Of a stretch of 64,000 nt of DNA, positions 45,666 through 55,323 are shown piece after piece. The stretch is from Anabaena cylindrica PCC 7122. Its GTDB lineage: Bacteria; Cyanobacteriota; Cyanobacteriia; Cyanobacteriales; Nostocaceae. The stretch spans positions 310,001 to 374,000 of the forward strand of contig NC_019771.1 in assembly GCF_000317695.1 (NCBI RefSeq), in the 5' to 3' direction. The number at the start of each line of letters is the position of its first letter. Position 1 is the first letter of the stretch. Position numbers and translations under genes: made by a program. The notes under the pieces were generated by a model that made no database searches, was not told where the DNA came from, and was given only the letters and a program-made list of their open reading frames with translations.

Positions 45666-46439
45666 TTACCATTTCTTCCAAGGAGCTTGACCACTTTTCC
45701 ATAGCTCCTCTAAGTAGTTTTTATCTCTTAAAGTATCCATTGGTTGCCAAAAACCATTATGTCTAAAAGCTGATAGTTGTGACATATCAGCTAACTTTTC
45801 CAATGGCTCTTTTTCCCAAACAGTGGAATCATCAGTAATCAAGTTGATCACTTCTGGTTCTAGAACAAAATAACCACCATTAATCCAAGCGCCATCACCT
45901 TCAGGTTTTTCTTTAAAACTAGTAATTTTAGTTTGTTCTTGTCCTAAAGAAATTGCTCCAAATCTTCCTGCTGGTTGAACGGCACTGAGTGTTGCTAAAG
46001 TTTTTTGTTCTTGATGAAATTGAATTAGTTCTGTGATATTTACATCACTTACACCATCGCCATAAGTAAAGCAAAATGTATCATTACCAAGATGTTCTCT
46101 GACTTGCTTTAAGCGTCCACCTGTCATTGTGTTATCACCTGTATTTACTAAGGTGATGCGCCAGGGTTCAGCATATCCAGAATGTATGCTCATTTGGTTA
46201 AATCGCATATCAAAAGTTACATCTGACATATGTAAGAAGTAGTTCGCAAAATACTCTTTGATGATGTAACCTTTATAACCACAACAAATAATGAAATCGT
46301 TAATTCCATGGGATGAATAAATTTTCATTATATGCCAGAGTATTGGCTTACCACCAATTTCCACCATCGGCTTAGGTCTGATACTTGTTTCTTCACTGAG
46401 GCGCGTACCAAGTCCTCCAGCCAAAATCACTGCTTTCAT
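45666..46439 (-). CDS. rfbF: Glucose-1-phosphate cytidylyltransferase
   Basis: RfbF makes CDP-glucose from CTP and glucose-1-phosphate, the entry to CDP-linked deoxy sugars. The nucleotidyltransferase signature AGGLGTRLSEETSIRPKPMVEIGG starts the protein; the central FCFTYGDGVSDV and GAWINGGYFVLEPEV motifs are those of RfbF. At 257 residues it is complete. It is the first gene of the minus-strand island, with about 1 kb of non-coding DNA upstream. A matching gene opens the HEP island of Anabaena PCC 7120 (recalled, unverified). Confidence 0.93.
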   Translation of the reverse strand: MKAVILAGGLGTRLSEETSIRPKPMVEIGGKPILWHIMKIYSSHGINDFIICCGYKGYIIKEYFANYFLHMSDVTFDMRFNQMSIHSGYAEPWRITLVNTGDNTMTGGRLKQVREHLGNDTFCFTYGDGVSDVNITELIQFHQEQKTLATLSAVQPAGRFGAISLGQEQTKITSFKEKPEGDGAWINGGYFVLEPEVINLITDDSTVWEKEPLEKLADMSQLSAFRHNGFWQPMDTLRDKNYLEELWKSGQAPWKKW

Positions 46440-46853
46440 GCAATTACCTCAAATATGTGCCGATAGGTTATTGTTCAATTTTTTGGGGATGAAGAGGATG
46501 CACAATAGATAGAGAGAATATCAATTTTTGTAAGATTTTCTCTATCAAGGATCTAGAAATAATCTAACTGCAAATTGCTGAAAAATTATGAAGGGAAAGT
46601 AAATTTAAGATATTTTATATGTAAAAAAATGATGAGTATAATTGATTTTAGCTCGGATTTATACAACGAAAAATAATACATTTAAAATAACTAGCACCAA
46701 ATTTTTTCTACCTCTTCAGGTATGAACTTTACTGAGTAAAAGCAAAAAAGCTATTCATAATATACAATGTTAAAATAACTACCCAGGAGAATCTTTAGCA
46801 GTCTATAGGTCAAGTCTATGGATACTAGAAAAACTTAATTTTTGCATCAGTAT
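46440..46853. promoter_or_regulatory. Upstream region of the polysaccharide island
   Basis: About 410 bp of AT-rich DNA directly upstream of rfbF, with no ORF. It should carry the promoter of the first transcript of the island. I see no convincing NtcA palindrome. Beyond it the gap is filled by three repeat elements up to 47346. Confidence 0.4.
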
Positions 46854-46962
46854 TATAGCAATTCCCAAGCTCATGAAATACACCCCACCCGCGCTGTCGC
46901 GCACCCTCGCCTTACCAAGGGGAGGGGTAATTTTGTATCTAACTAGAGTGGGAAAGGCTATA
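46854..46962. repeat. MITE, TATAGC family, copy 2
   Basis: A 109-bp element. It begins TATAGCAATTCCCA and ends TGGGAAAGGCTATA, imperfect inverted repeats. The interior has ACACCCCACCCGCGCTGTCGCG and, later, AAGGGGAGGGGTAA. It is nearly identical, in inverse orientation, to 63906-64000 and has the same size and ends as the 10449-10554 element. Confidence 0.8.
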
Positions 46963-47133
46963 TATTATTTGTAATTTGTCATTAGAGGTTGTTTGAAAAC
47001 TTTGTCGTGTGGTATCTAACACTTGATAGATCCCTCTAAATCCCCCTTCAAAAGGGAGATATCAATTAATTTCGATACTTTTTAAACATCCTCTTAAAAG
47101 TACAGGGCAAATTAATTAATATTCCAAATGAAT

Positions 47134-47225
47134 AGGACTTACGCAAGATGTGGCTAAAAATCTTATTATTACGCAGATGTAATTCATGAATTACCTCTAT
47201 TTTCGTTTTGTTTTGCGTAAGTCCT
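47134..47225. repeat. AGGACTTACGCAA-family MITE, intact copy
   Basis: A 92-bp element flanked by perfect 13-bp inverted repeats: AGGACTTACGCAA at 47134-47146 and TTGCGTAAGTCCT at 47213-47225. A degenerate inverse copy is at 20240-20352, and a lone end-like sequence AGACTTACGCAA lies near 3252. Confidence 0.8.
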
Positions 47226-47245
47226 GATGAAGAAGTTTGGTATTT

Positions 47246-47346
47246 TCAAGGGTTTGCTGCGTTAGGCTGTCGCTCTAGCGTAGCTATGCCCGCAGGGCTA
47301 TACACACCCTACGTATATTTTCAATAATCAAACCGGATTCCTATAT
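47246..47346. repeat. 101-bp dispersed repeat, copy 2
   Basis: Second copy of the 19211-19311 element, same orientation and same length, with about ten differences. It ends in AATCAAACCGGATTCCTATAT. Here it lies in non-coding DNA 97 bp before the stop of the kinase gene, so the coding overlap seen at 19286 is specific to copy 1. Confidence 0.8.
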
Positions 47347-47443
47347 AATCTACAGCTATTACAAATTAGTTCATATCCACACATAATCTACCTATACGGT
47401 ACTATCAATTACGTACCATAATGTTTATTGATGAGTTCAAGTT

Positions 47444-49639
47444 TTACTGATTAATTTTTTCAAAAATAGTTGAACTTTGGAATAAAATGTCACATTTTTT
47501 GGAGACAATAACGCAAATATTACTGATGGCTTGCTGATAATTATCCATATCTTGTTGTTCAAGATAAATTTGAGCAGATTTTTCTAAATCTGCAATGGCT
47601 TGTTCCTGATTATGCTGAATTTTATTTTCTCCATATTGTGCTAGTTCATAATGAACCATACCTCGTTTGAGATAAACTTTAGCCATGTGAGGATTAATAT
47701 TTATTGCTTGGTTAAAATCTGCTATTGCTTGCTTGTATGCTTGGGTATAACTACTGCTATATTGAGCAAATTGATAACGGGCAAGTCCACGCTGAAAGTA
47801 AGCTTCTGCTTTGGATGAATTGAGTTGAATGGCTTCAGTGAAATCTGCAATTGATTTTGTATATTGCTGGTAGTAGTTCTGGCTATATTTAGCAATTTGA
47901 GAATGAACTATACCACGTCTGATATAAGCTTCAGAATCATTTTCATTGATGCTGAGAGCAGTATTAAAGTTGTTAATAGCTTTTTTATATTCCTGGTCAG
48001 GATCACTACTATATTCTGCCAGCATATAATAGGCATTGCCCCGATTTACCATGGCTTTGACTTCCTGTGGATTAATTTTTAGAGCCTGGTTATAGTCGGC
48101 TAATGCTCCTTCATAATCATTTATATTGTAACGAGCGTTACCCCTATTCATGTACAATTTGGAGAAACCGGGATTTTTTTTAATGCCTTGGGTAAAATTT
48201 TCAATTGCTTGTGCATAGTCTTGTTGTTGATAGGCTGTATTACCTCGCTCATAATAATCTGTAAAATTCAGGTTTTCCTCTTCCAGATTTTTCTTTTCTT
48301 GCCTAGACATTAATGTTTGTTGAGTGTAAGGATTTTGTGATACGAATGGACGAGTAAATTTAATCATTACGTCCAAATATCCTAATAAACCAAAACCCAA
48401 TAAGAAAAACATGATCGTATAAAACTTTGATTTGCTGGGATTGTTTACGGGTTTATAAACAGGAAAATTTTGGGAAAATACTGGTCGCCAGTGATGTAGT
48501 GGAGATGTTAACACTGCTGGTTTGCGGACACGAGGAGTTTGTATATTGCGCTTTTTAGATTTTCGGCGGGGTTTGAGATGTTCTTTAGATGCGATCGCTT
48601 CCAATGATGGAAAAGGATCACGTCCACCTAATTGCGAGGTACGTTCACACCAAGGACATTGCTTGAGATGATGATCATATAGATGCTGGGGATTTACAGC
48701 ACAAGTGACAAGATTCTCTTCAGCTGCGGCTATTGCTGATAACCAAGTTTGAGCATTAGGACGTACTTGGGGGTTGTTATGACCATCCTCGAAACAACGC
48801 ACAAACAAATCCTGTAAACCAGGATGAAGCATTTCCCAAGGAGGTGCTATGGGGGTAGGTAAATAGGGAACTTTTTGCTTTTGACTGTAAGTGAAATGAC
48901 CGGCCACTATTCTGGCTTCATAGGCAGGAGGGTCAAACAGACCTTGAAAAATCCCGGAAAATGGGTGAGTGCCTTCCATTAATAATTGAAATATCAGCAC
49001 TGCTAACCCAAATAAGTCATGGGAAATTTCACGATCATATTCAGCAAAAGTTTTATTCTGTAGTTCTGGTGGGGTATACTCTGGTTTACCTACTGAACAA
49101 CGATAGACAATATTCTGCTGTGGATCACGCACTTGAAATGAGTCTGTGTCTACTAAGGTAACTAATGAGGTGTCACTAACGAGGATGTTTGACTCATTTA
49201 CGTCACCAATGCAGTATTGACTTGCGTGTAGAGCTGCAAAAGCTGCTGCCAAATTCCGAGCAGTACGCAGTAAATACTGATAATTAAATAATGGGCAGTT
49301 TTGGCGACGGGTTCCCGGATTATAAAAATCCATGATAGGCCGCATCCCCCGAATGCGTGGCATTAAAAAGCCAATGATGTTACCACTACTATCTGCCGCT
49401 TGCAATAACTCCTGTGGCCAAGCTATGGAAATATGTCCTAAGTTAGCTGTTGGATTTTCCGGGGGGTTGTCCAGCATTGCCTGGAGTTTGTGACCATATG
49501 TAACAATAGGCTTGTGATAAATTTTGGCCACTAAATTTTCATCTGATGGCACTGCATATACACAAGCTTCACCGCCACGCCCTAAACTTACAGTGAGATT
49601 AAGGATTTCCTGCTGGGAAAGATAACGTACTACCTGCAT
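47444..49639 (-). CDS. Protein kinase with zinc-binding motif, membrane helix and TPR repeats (TerY-P kinase)
   Basis: The N-terminal kinase domain (about residues 1-290) is of the YegI-like type. It shows the Gly loop LGRGGEACVYAV, the Lys in LVAKIYHK, GDVNESNILV in place of HRD, and VDTDSFQ in place of DFG. A Cys/His cluster (CAVNPQHLYDHH, CPWC) at about 320-345 should bind zinc. A transmembrane segment (IMFFLLGFGLLGYLDVMI, near 410-430) separates it from about six C-terminal TPR repeats (NTAYQQQDYAQAIENF, RGNARYNINDYEGALADYNQA and others). Together with the adjacent PP2C and VWA genes it forms the TerY-P triad, a stress-signalling module known from comparative genomics. Confidence 0.87.
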   Translation of the reverse strand: MQVVRYLSQQEILNLTVSLGRGGEACVYAVPSDENLVAKIYHKPIVTYGHKLQAMLDNPPENPTANLGHISIAWPQELLQAADSSGNIIGFLMPRIRGMRPIMDFYNPGTRRQNCPLFNYQYLLRTARNLAAAFAALHASQYCIGDVNESNILVSDTSLVTLVDTDSFQVRDPQQNIVYRCSVGKPEYTPPELQNKTFAEYDREISHDLFGLAVLIFQLLMEGTHPFSGIFQGLFDPPAYEARIVAGHFTYSQKQKVPYLPTPIAPPWEMLHPGLQDLFVRCFEDGHNNPQVRPNAQTWLSAIAAAEENLVTCAVNPQHLYDHHLKQCPWCERTSQLGGRDPFPSLEAIASKEHLKPRRKSKKRNIQTPRVRKPAVLTSPLHHWRPVFSQNFPVYKPVNNPSKSKFYTIMFFLLGFGLLGYLDVMIKFTRPFVSQNPYTQQTLMSRQEKKNLEEENLNFTDYYERGNTAYQQQDYAQAIENFTQGIKKNPGFSKLYMNRGNARYNINDYEGALADYNQALKINPQEVKAMVNRGNAYYMLAEYSSDPDQEYKKAINNFNTALSINENDSEAYIRRGIVHSQIAKYSQNYYQQYTKSIADFTEAIQLNSSKAEAYFQRGLARYQFAQYSSSYTQAYKQAIADFNQAININPHMAKVYLKRGMVHYELAQYGENKIQHNQEQAIADLEKSAQIYLEQQDMDNYQQAISNICVIVSKKCDILFQSSTIFEKINQ

Positions 49640-49898
49640 GGTAAAATTACGGTTGTGAGAGGTTATTTTTAGAGAACTGGGAATTGGGTGCTGGTGAGTC
49701 AGCGCAGTTTTTTCCCTTGGGACTCAATGCATTGATTGGACAAGACCCGATTTGCAGTAACTGGCCTGTATCTTCAAGAAGAATGCGACTGACCATCCCT
49801 CTTATTCTCTAGATCCTTGAGAGACGATCCACAAAGGGGATAGTTTAGCTAATGGGTAGCGTCTCAACAGGAATATGCCAAAGAATCGATCTTGTTCA

Positions 49899-50681
49899 TC
49901 AGCTGCCTAATGCTGCTATAACTAGGGTCAAATCATCGTCTGTACGCTGGGTAATCCGCTCAGAGCATAAGAACTTCACTAATTGCTCTTTAGCTACGAT
50001 TTTATCGTCAGAATTGGCTACAAATTCAAATAAAGGAAAAAAGAAAGGTTTGTGCGGTTCACCCACAATCATATTCAAAGCCAGCATTTGTAGTCCATCG
50101 GTGAGAACGCCGATATTAACTATGTTTTGACGCACTATTCTGATTTGTGCTGTATCTAAAGCATCTGGTGAAGTTAAAAAGGTTGTTTCGTTGATATATT
50201 CACCGTTGTTAGGGATGGTAAGTGCCAGTAAATTACCTGTGCTATCCTTGGCTACAGCTAAACCATCACCAATTTGGGCTACTGCGACAATTTCTGGTGT
50301 AGCGATCGCAATAATTAAGGTGGTTGCTAAGTCATGGGGCAAATGCTCGCTTACTTTCGCCTCTTCTTCTATCGCTTTTTTGCTGGCTAATATGGTATCT
50401 GTTAGCAAAGCACGCAAGAGGTTATCATCAGCAAGGATGTTGGGTGTAATTTCTGGACAGTTAGAAATATGATCTATTGCCGTTTCTACCGCAATCATTG
50501 CTCCCACTTTTCCCAAGCTGGCAGAACCCGCACCATCTGCGGCTGCGATCGCCAACACATTATTTGGCAACACCTGCCAATGATGAGCATCTTGACACAG
50601 TTGCTTGTTTTTGATGTGGCTAGTACCACATACGGAAGCGGCTACTATTCGCCATTGAGAAATCTGTTTTGATGTATTCAT
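49899..50681 (-). CDS. PP2C-family protein phosphatase (TerY-P triad)
   Basis: A 260-residue PPM-type serine/threonine phosphatase. The metal-binding motif AAADGAGSASLGKVGA is present near residue 50, IGDGLAVAKD near 140, and the terminal DDDLTLVIA carries the last metal-binding Asp. The N-terminus (ASVCGTSHIKNKQLCQDAHHW) is the form found in TerY-P phosphatases (GxxH..N...QD). It stands between the kinase gene (259 bp away) and the VWA gene, all transcribed together. It probably reverses the kinase's phosphorylation. Confidence 0.88.
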   Translation of the reverse strand: MNTSKQISQWRIVAASVCGTSHIKNKQLCQDAHHWQVLPNNVLAIAAADGAGSASLGKVGAMIAVETAIDHISNCPEITPNILADDNLLRALLTDTILASKKAIEEEAKVSEHLPHDLATTLIIAIATPEIVAVAQIGDGLAVAKDSTGNLLALTIPNNGEYINETTFLTSPDALDTAQIRIVRQNIVNIGVLTDGLQMLALNMIVGEPHKPFFFPLFEFVANSDDKIVAKEQLVKFLCSERITQRTDDDLTLVIAALGS

Positions 50682-50872
50682 AAATTGCTTCTAACAGCTA
50701 AAGTGAAGAGTTATCAGTCCCAAGATGGATGATATGGAAAGTGCTGTAAGGGACTTGCGGGGCGTTTAGCCCGTGCTGAGTATAAACCCATTTGCTTCAA
50801 GGCTTTGAACAATTATCACCGTCTTAGCCTATCTGACTACAGCCACAACTGATAACTATTAACTTATATCTA

Positions 50873-51574
50873 TTAAACAGACCCCCAACCAATTGGTGGT
50901 AGTGCTACTTGTTCATCTACCTTAGAATGAGATACAGCGGACATACTCGCTGAAAGCCAAACAAACATTTCAATAAAGTTTAATCCTTGCAATTTCAGAG
51001 GAGTACGCACTGCTATTTGATTTAAACGTGTCATATTAGCATTCTCTACTCCTACTGTAAAAAAGGCGACACGCTTATTGGCTTCATCCCCTTGTAGACG
51101 CTGCACTGCTTGCTCAATCACCTCATCTAGCTCACCTTGTGGTTCACCATCTGTAATCATAAATACCCAAGGACGATAGTAAGCAATACCATTGGCACGA
51201 TACTGCGATTTTCGTTCTTGAATTATTTCTAATGATTTATGAATTCCCCCACCCATCGTAGTTAGTCCTTGGGCTGTTAAAATAGGCGGGTTGAATTGGT
51301 CTGCCGTAACAAAATCTTGTACTACATTGACATGACTATCAAAAGTAACAATCGCTACTTCTACCCGTCTTGCTGCCAAGGAATTTTTTACCAGTTCATC
51401 TTTAAAACTCAGTAAGCCTTGATTTAAGGCTTCAATCCGTTCTCCCTGCATTGAGCCAGATGTATCTAGCAATAGCACGCACGGACAACGCGGTTCTGGG
51501 TTTTCTGCAAACTCTACGACTTCATCTAGTTTTAGTGTATCCAGCATAACCTTTTGTGTTATGTTATAGTCCAA
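50873..51574 (-). CDS. VWA-domain protein, TerY-like
   Basis: The protein is essentially a single von Willebrand factor A domain of 233 residues. The metal-ion-dependent adhesion site appears as LLLDTSGSMQGERI (DxSGS), the later Thr in TTMGGGI and Asp in MITDGEPQGELD. TerY-type VWA proteins bind partners in the tellurite/stress Ter systems. The frame starts at a TTG (51572-51574) with an AAGGA site upstream; an ATG nine codons in is the alternative. It is the first gene of the kinase/phosphatase/VWA trio. No TerD or TerC gene is visible nearby. Confidence 0.88.
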   Translation of the reverse strand: MDYNITQKVMLDTLKLDEVVEFAENPEPRCPCVLLLDTSGSMQGERIEALNQGLLSFKDELVKNSLAARRVEVAIVTFDSHVNVVQDFVTADQFNPPILTAQGLTTMGGGIHKSLEIIQERKSQYRANGIAYYRPWVFMITDGEPQGELDEVIEQAVQRLQGDEANKRVAFFTVGVENANMTRLNQIAVRTPLKLQGLNFIEMFVWLSASMSAVSHSKVDEQVALPPIGWGSV

Positions 51575-52155
51575 AGCTTTAATTTCCTTTTCTCAAAGTA
51601 TATAATTTCCAATACTAGTACGACTACAAGTATGGTATCTATCGGTAGATAGCGTCAACTTGATTAACCAAATTATTCTTGTCAAATTCTCAATTTCAGG
51701 AAATTTGCATCATTATATAGTTCAGAAGCAGGTCGATTTATCAGGGGTAAACATTACTTTTTGTAGTGGAGCTACCATACATAAATTATCGTGAAAAAAT
51801 TAAGAATACAATAATCAATATATACATTTATTCCAACAAATTTTTAAAGATTCTATGTGGAAATTTGGCTAATTATAGACTCCTAATTAATTCAGTCATT
51901 TGATAATTATTTCCACCATGTAAAAATGAAAACTGAAAATTTGTATCATGTTGAAAATGCGATGAGAATTTCCAGCCTAGTAGTATTATGTAAACAAACA
52001 ACTAAGGAGTAATTGATATAGCTGGTGATAGATACATAATATTTACCAATAGCATGATTAGTTTATAAAGAGATCGGCAAGGGGAGAAAATACCTGATCC
52101 GGAAATCTCTCCTTCCTCAATACTAAGTCAATTCTTCGGGAAAAACTGTAATAAT
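51575..52155. promoter_or_regulatory. Divergent intergenic region between VWA and PatA-like genes
   Basis: About 580 bp with no ORF. It must hold promoters for both divergent units. It is AT-rich with a small inverted repeat near 51633-51648 (GTATCTATC and GATAGCGTC, imperfect). No known binding motif was identified. Confidence 0.4.
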
Positions 52156-53523
52156 ATGAATAATACTGGCACTTTTAGCAAACTATCTCCTGAACGTTTA
52201 TTAAGACAGTTAACTAATTCTTCTGACACTACTTGTTTACAAGTCTTGAGCAATTCGGTGTCATGGTCAATATTCTTAGATCAGGGCAAAATCATCTATG
52301 CTACTCATTCAGTAGAACCCTTTGACAGATTAGAACGGCAGATGCGTCGTCTAAGTCAGCAAATTCCTCTACTGACTAATGAAGTTCGTGTACAGCTACG
52401 GATGAGTTTTGAACCTGACTGGCCAACCCAGTTAAGTGAATCTAACGACAATTTTATCAACCAACCTCCAGAATATCAGGCTATCTACTGGCTTGTTGAT
52501 CAAAAACATCTCCTTTCTACCCAAGCAGCATTACTGATTCAAGAGTTAGTTAAAGAGGTGATTGAATCATTTTTATTAATTCCAGAAGGAACGTATAAAT
52601 TAACTGAACCAGTTGATAGCATTCCCAAAATTTGTAAACTGGATGTAGAAAATATTATGGAGCGCTGCCAAAAGCGGTTACAGAGTTGGCAGTCTTTTAT
52701 TCCCCAAATATCTTCTCCTTATCAGCGTCCATATCTGTTGATTAACAGTAAATTTTATGACAAACAACTACCAGAATTACAGCAAAATCTAACTAATTGG
52801 ATGAAGGGTTTTAGTCTGCGTCATTTGGCAGTAATTATGAATCAAGATGAAGTGGAACTGGCTCGAACTTTATATCCACACATTCTTCAAGGTTCGATTA
52901 TCTTGCATGCACCAGATCCTCCATTTGATACGCTGCCTAAGACATTTGCAGATTTTTCATTATCTTCTCAATATGGAACAACAGAAATTAACCAGAAATT
53001 ATCTAATACAGGATTATTACCAGATCCGAGTACTACTGTAGAACACTCTGTACCTGAAATTTCAGTTCTACCACAAGAAAATCTGCAACTGGTAACTATA
53101 CCAAATAACATAGAACCTGATGAGCAAAACGTAAACGCTGCTACTATAACTGCTAAAAAAACCTACAAAATTATTTCTGTTGATGATAGTCCGACGATTC
53201 TCAAAGAAATAAGCCGTTGTTTAGAAGATGAAAATGTTATTGTTGTAACTATTAATGATCCAGTCAAAGCAGTTATGTCTATTATTAGACATAAGCCCGA
53301 TTTAATTTTATTAGATCTAAATATGGCTGGTATTGATGGTTATGAGTTATGTCGAATCATTCGCAATAATTCATTTTTTAAAGAGATTCCCATCATTTTT
53401 GTGACAGGAAATAAGGGAATTGTAGACAAAGTAAAAGCAAGATTAGTAGGCGCATCTGGTTATTTAACTAAGCCTTTTACACGTGCTGAACTACTAAAAA
53501 TGATTTTTGTGCATTTAGCATGA
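52156..53523 (+). CDS. PatA-like response regulator (PATAN/DUF4388 plus receiver)
   Basis: The N-terminal region (SKLSPERLLRQL, WSIFLDQGKIIYATHSVEPFDRL) is a PATAN/DUF4388-type domain. A middle helical part follows. The last 120 residues are a receiver domain: IISVDDSPTILKE, phospho-acceptor Asp in LILLDLNMAG, Thr in IFVTGN and Lys in LTKPFTRAEL. This is the architecture of PatA, which shapes heterocyst spacing in Anabaena, but several paralogues exist and I cannot say this is PatA itself. There is no HTH, so output is probably by protein contact. No kinase gene is adjacent apart from the TerY-P kinase on the other strand. Confidence 0.82.
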   Translation: MNNTGTFSKLSPERLLRQLTNSSDTTCLQVLSNSVSWSIFLDQGKIIYATHSVEPFDRLERQMRRLSQQIPLLTNEVRVQLRMSFEPDWPTQLSESNDNFINQPPEYQAIYWLVDQKHLLSTQAALLIQELVKEVIESFLLIPEGTYKLTEPVDSIPKICKLDVENIMERCQKRLQSWQSFIPQISSPYQRPYLLINSKFYDKQLPELQQNLTNWMKGFSLRHLAVIMNQDEVELARTLYPHILQGSIILHAPDPPFDTLPKTFADFSLSSQYGTTEINQKLSNTGLLPDPSTTVEHSVPEISVLPQENLQLVTIPNNIEPDEQNVNAATITAKKTYKIISVDDSPTILKEISRCLEDENVIVVTINDPVKAVMSIIRHKPDLILLDLNMAGIDGYELCRIIRNNSFFKEIPIIFVTGNKGIVDKVKARLVGASGYLTKPFTRAELLKMIFVHLA

Positions 53524-53617
53524 AGGCGACTGGGTAGATGGGGAAGAATACTTATTTATCTTTTCCTGTCACCTTCTCCCAATGACAACTGAAAACTAAC
53601 TATTAAAGTAATTACTC

Positions 53618-54880
53618 GTGGCACAAGTTCTATTAGAAAATGTTTATAAAAGTTTTCCTCCCCGGAAGGGGGAAAATGTGACGACTCAGCAGCAGTTACC
53701 GCCAGGACGGGAAGGTGCGGATAGTATTAATGTCTTGCGACGGATTAATTTGACCATTGCTGATGGTGAGTTTATGGTATTGGTGGGGCCTTCTGGTTGT
53801 GGTAAAAGCACTTTGTTGCGGTTAATCGCTGGCTTGGAGGTGATGACTGGTGGCAATATTTCGGTGGGCGATCGCTTGATTAATGATTTACCTCCGAAAG
53901 AACGAGACATAGCTATGGTGTTTCAAAATTATGCTCTCTATCCTCACATGACGGTTTATGACAACATCGCTTTCGGGTTACGTCGTCGATTTGGGGACGC
54001 AGGGGGAGACAAAATTACTACATGGCGTGAAGATATTTTTGTGGGGATGACGAGGAAGTTACCCAAGGGACTCCGTTATGTTTCTGAAAAAGAACGGGCA
54101 GTAGATGAAAGAGTGCGGAGTGTAGCTCAGTTGTTACAAATTGAAACTTTGTTAAATCGTTTACCAAAACAACTTTCTGGGGGGCAAAGACAACGGGTAG
54201 CATTAGGAAGAGCGATCGCACGCAATCCCCAAGTATTTTTAATGGATGAACCATTATCTAACTTGGATGCTAAATTACGGGCAGAGACTCGCGCTCAAAT
54301 TGTCAAATTACAGCGTCAGCTAGGAACGACAACGATTTACGTCACCCATGATCAAACTGAAGCCATGACAATGGGCGATCGCATCGCCATCATGTCAGAA
54401 GGCAAAATACAGCAAGTTGCCGCACCATTAGAATTATATAATTATCCAGCTAACCGCTTTGTAGCAGAATTCATCGGTTCACCACCTATGAATTTTATTC
54501 CGGTAGAGTTTCACGCACCATTATTAATTACCCATTCCGACTTTCGCTTCACCCTTCCAGATGTGTGGGCAAGTGCATTGCAAAAATACGATGGACAAAC
54601 CTTAATTTTAGGAATTCGTCCAGAACATCTAATTTTAGGTGTACCTGCGACTAAAAATTTACCCGTAAAAGTAGACTTAGTAGAAAACTTAGGAAATGAC
54701 ACTTTTCTATCCGTAAGAATTGCTGATCCTGATTTAACAAATAAAAATGGTCAAGCATTACAAGTAAGAGTTCCACCGGATAGAATCATAAATATCGGTG
54801 AGCAACTTTGGTTATCTTTAGTACCTGATAAACTACACTTTTTTGACCCAGAAACCGAATTAGCCATATTTCCAAAATAA
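53618..54880 (+). CDS. ABC transporter ATPase of the MalK/UgpC type
   Basis: An ATP-binding subunit of a sugar or glycerol-phosphate importer. Walker A is GPSGCGKST, the signature LSGGQRQR, Walker B VFLMDEPLSNLD and the switch His in YVTHDQTEA. A C-terminal TOBE-type regulatory domain (LILGIRPEHL, LVENLGND) follows. There is an unusual insertion of about 45 residues between the Q-loop and signature (GDAGGDKITTWREDIF to ERAVDERV). Compared with MalK it also has an N-terminal insertion (RKGENVTTQQQLPPGREG). The start is GTG at 53618. No permease is adjacent, so it may serve several transporters in trans. Confidence 0.88.
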   Translation: MAQVLLENVYKSFPPRKGENVTTQQQLPPGREGADSINVLRRINLTIADGEFMVLVGPSGCGKSTLLRLIAGLEVMTGGNISVGDRLINDLPPKERDIAMVFQNYALYPHMTVYDNIAFGLRRRFGDAGGDKITTWREDIFVGMTRKLPKGLRYVSEKERAVDERVRSVAQLLQIETLLNRLPKQLSGGQRQRVALGRAIARNPQVFLMDEPLSNLDAKLRAETRAQIVKLQRQLGTTTIYVTHDQTEAMTMGDRIAIMSEGKIQQVAAPLELYNYPANRFVAEFIGSPPMNFIPVEFHAPLLITHSDFRFTLPDVWASALQKYDGQTLILGIRPEHLILGVPATKNLPVKVDLVENLGNDTFLSVRIADPDLTNKNGQALQVRVPPDRIINIGEQLWLSLVPDKLHFFDPETELAIFPK

Positions 54881-54887
54881 TCAATCG

Positions 54888-54984
<97 letters not shown>

Positions 54985-55213
54985 TGAAGAATATTTTTCT
55001 CTTCTGTTCCCTGCTATATCAAACATTATGTATCCTGAATCCTTAAAATCAATCTTCACTGTTTGTCATAGATTTAGGAAACACCAAAAAATAAATTACC
55101 CAAAAATTGGATATTTTTTTATTTGGAAATCCCTTAATGTTATGGCGGTTTTTAAATTACAAATGCTGTAGAGGTGAAATACTTGTCGATTAAACTCAAA
55201 AAAATGAAATCAC

Positions 55214-55265
55214 GTAGGTTGGGTTGAGGAACGAAACCCAACATTTACAAGCATTTGTTGGAATG
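55214..55265. repeat. Partial GTAGGTTGGGTT repeat
   Basis: GTAGGTTGGGTTGAGGAACG here matches the left end of the 63340-63428 element. A short AACCCAAC-type arm follows (AAACCCAACATTTAC), but the downstream half is degenerate. It is in the 440-bp gap between the ABC ATPase and the TlyA gene; apart from this and the array at 54888 nothing else was found there. Confidence 0.5.
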
Positions 55266-55323
55266 CGGTTTCTTAGGAGAGGGTTATTCCATCCGACCGA
55301 AAACTGCTATATCCGTTTCACAC

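Noticed and set aside
47246..47346. Remnant of an aspartoacylase gene near the kinase gene
   Set aside because: Only the part shared with the dispersed repeat matches; no other aspartoacylase sequence is present, so the repeat rather than the gene was copied.
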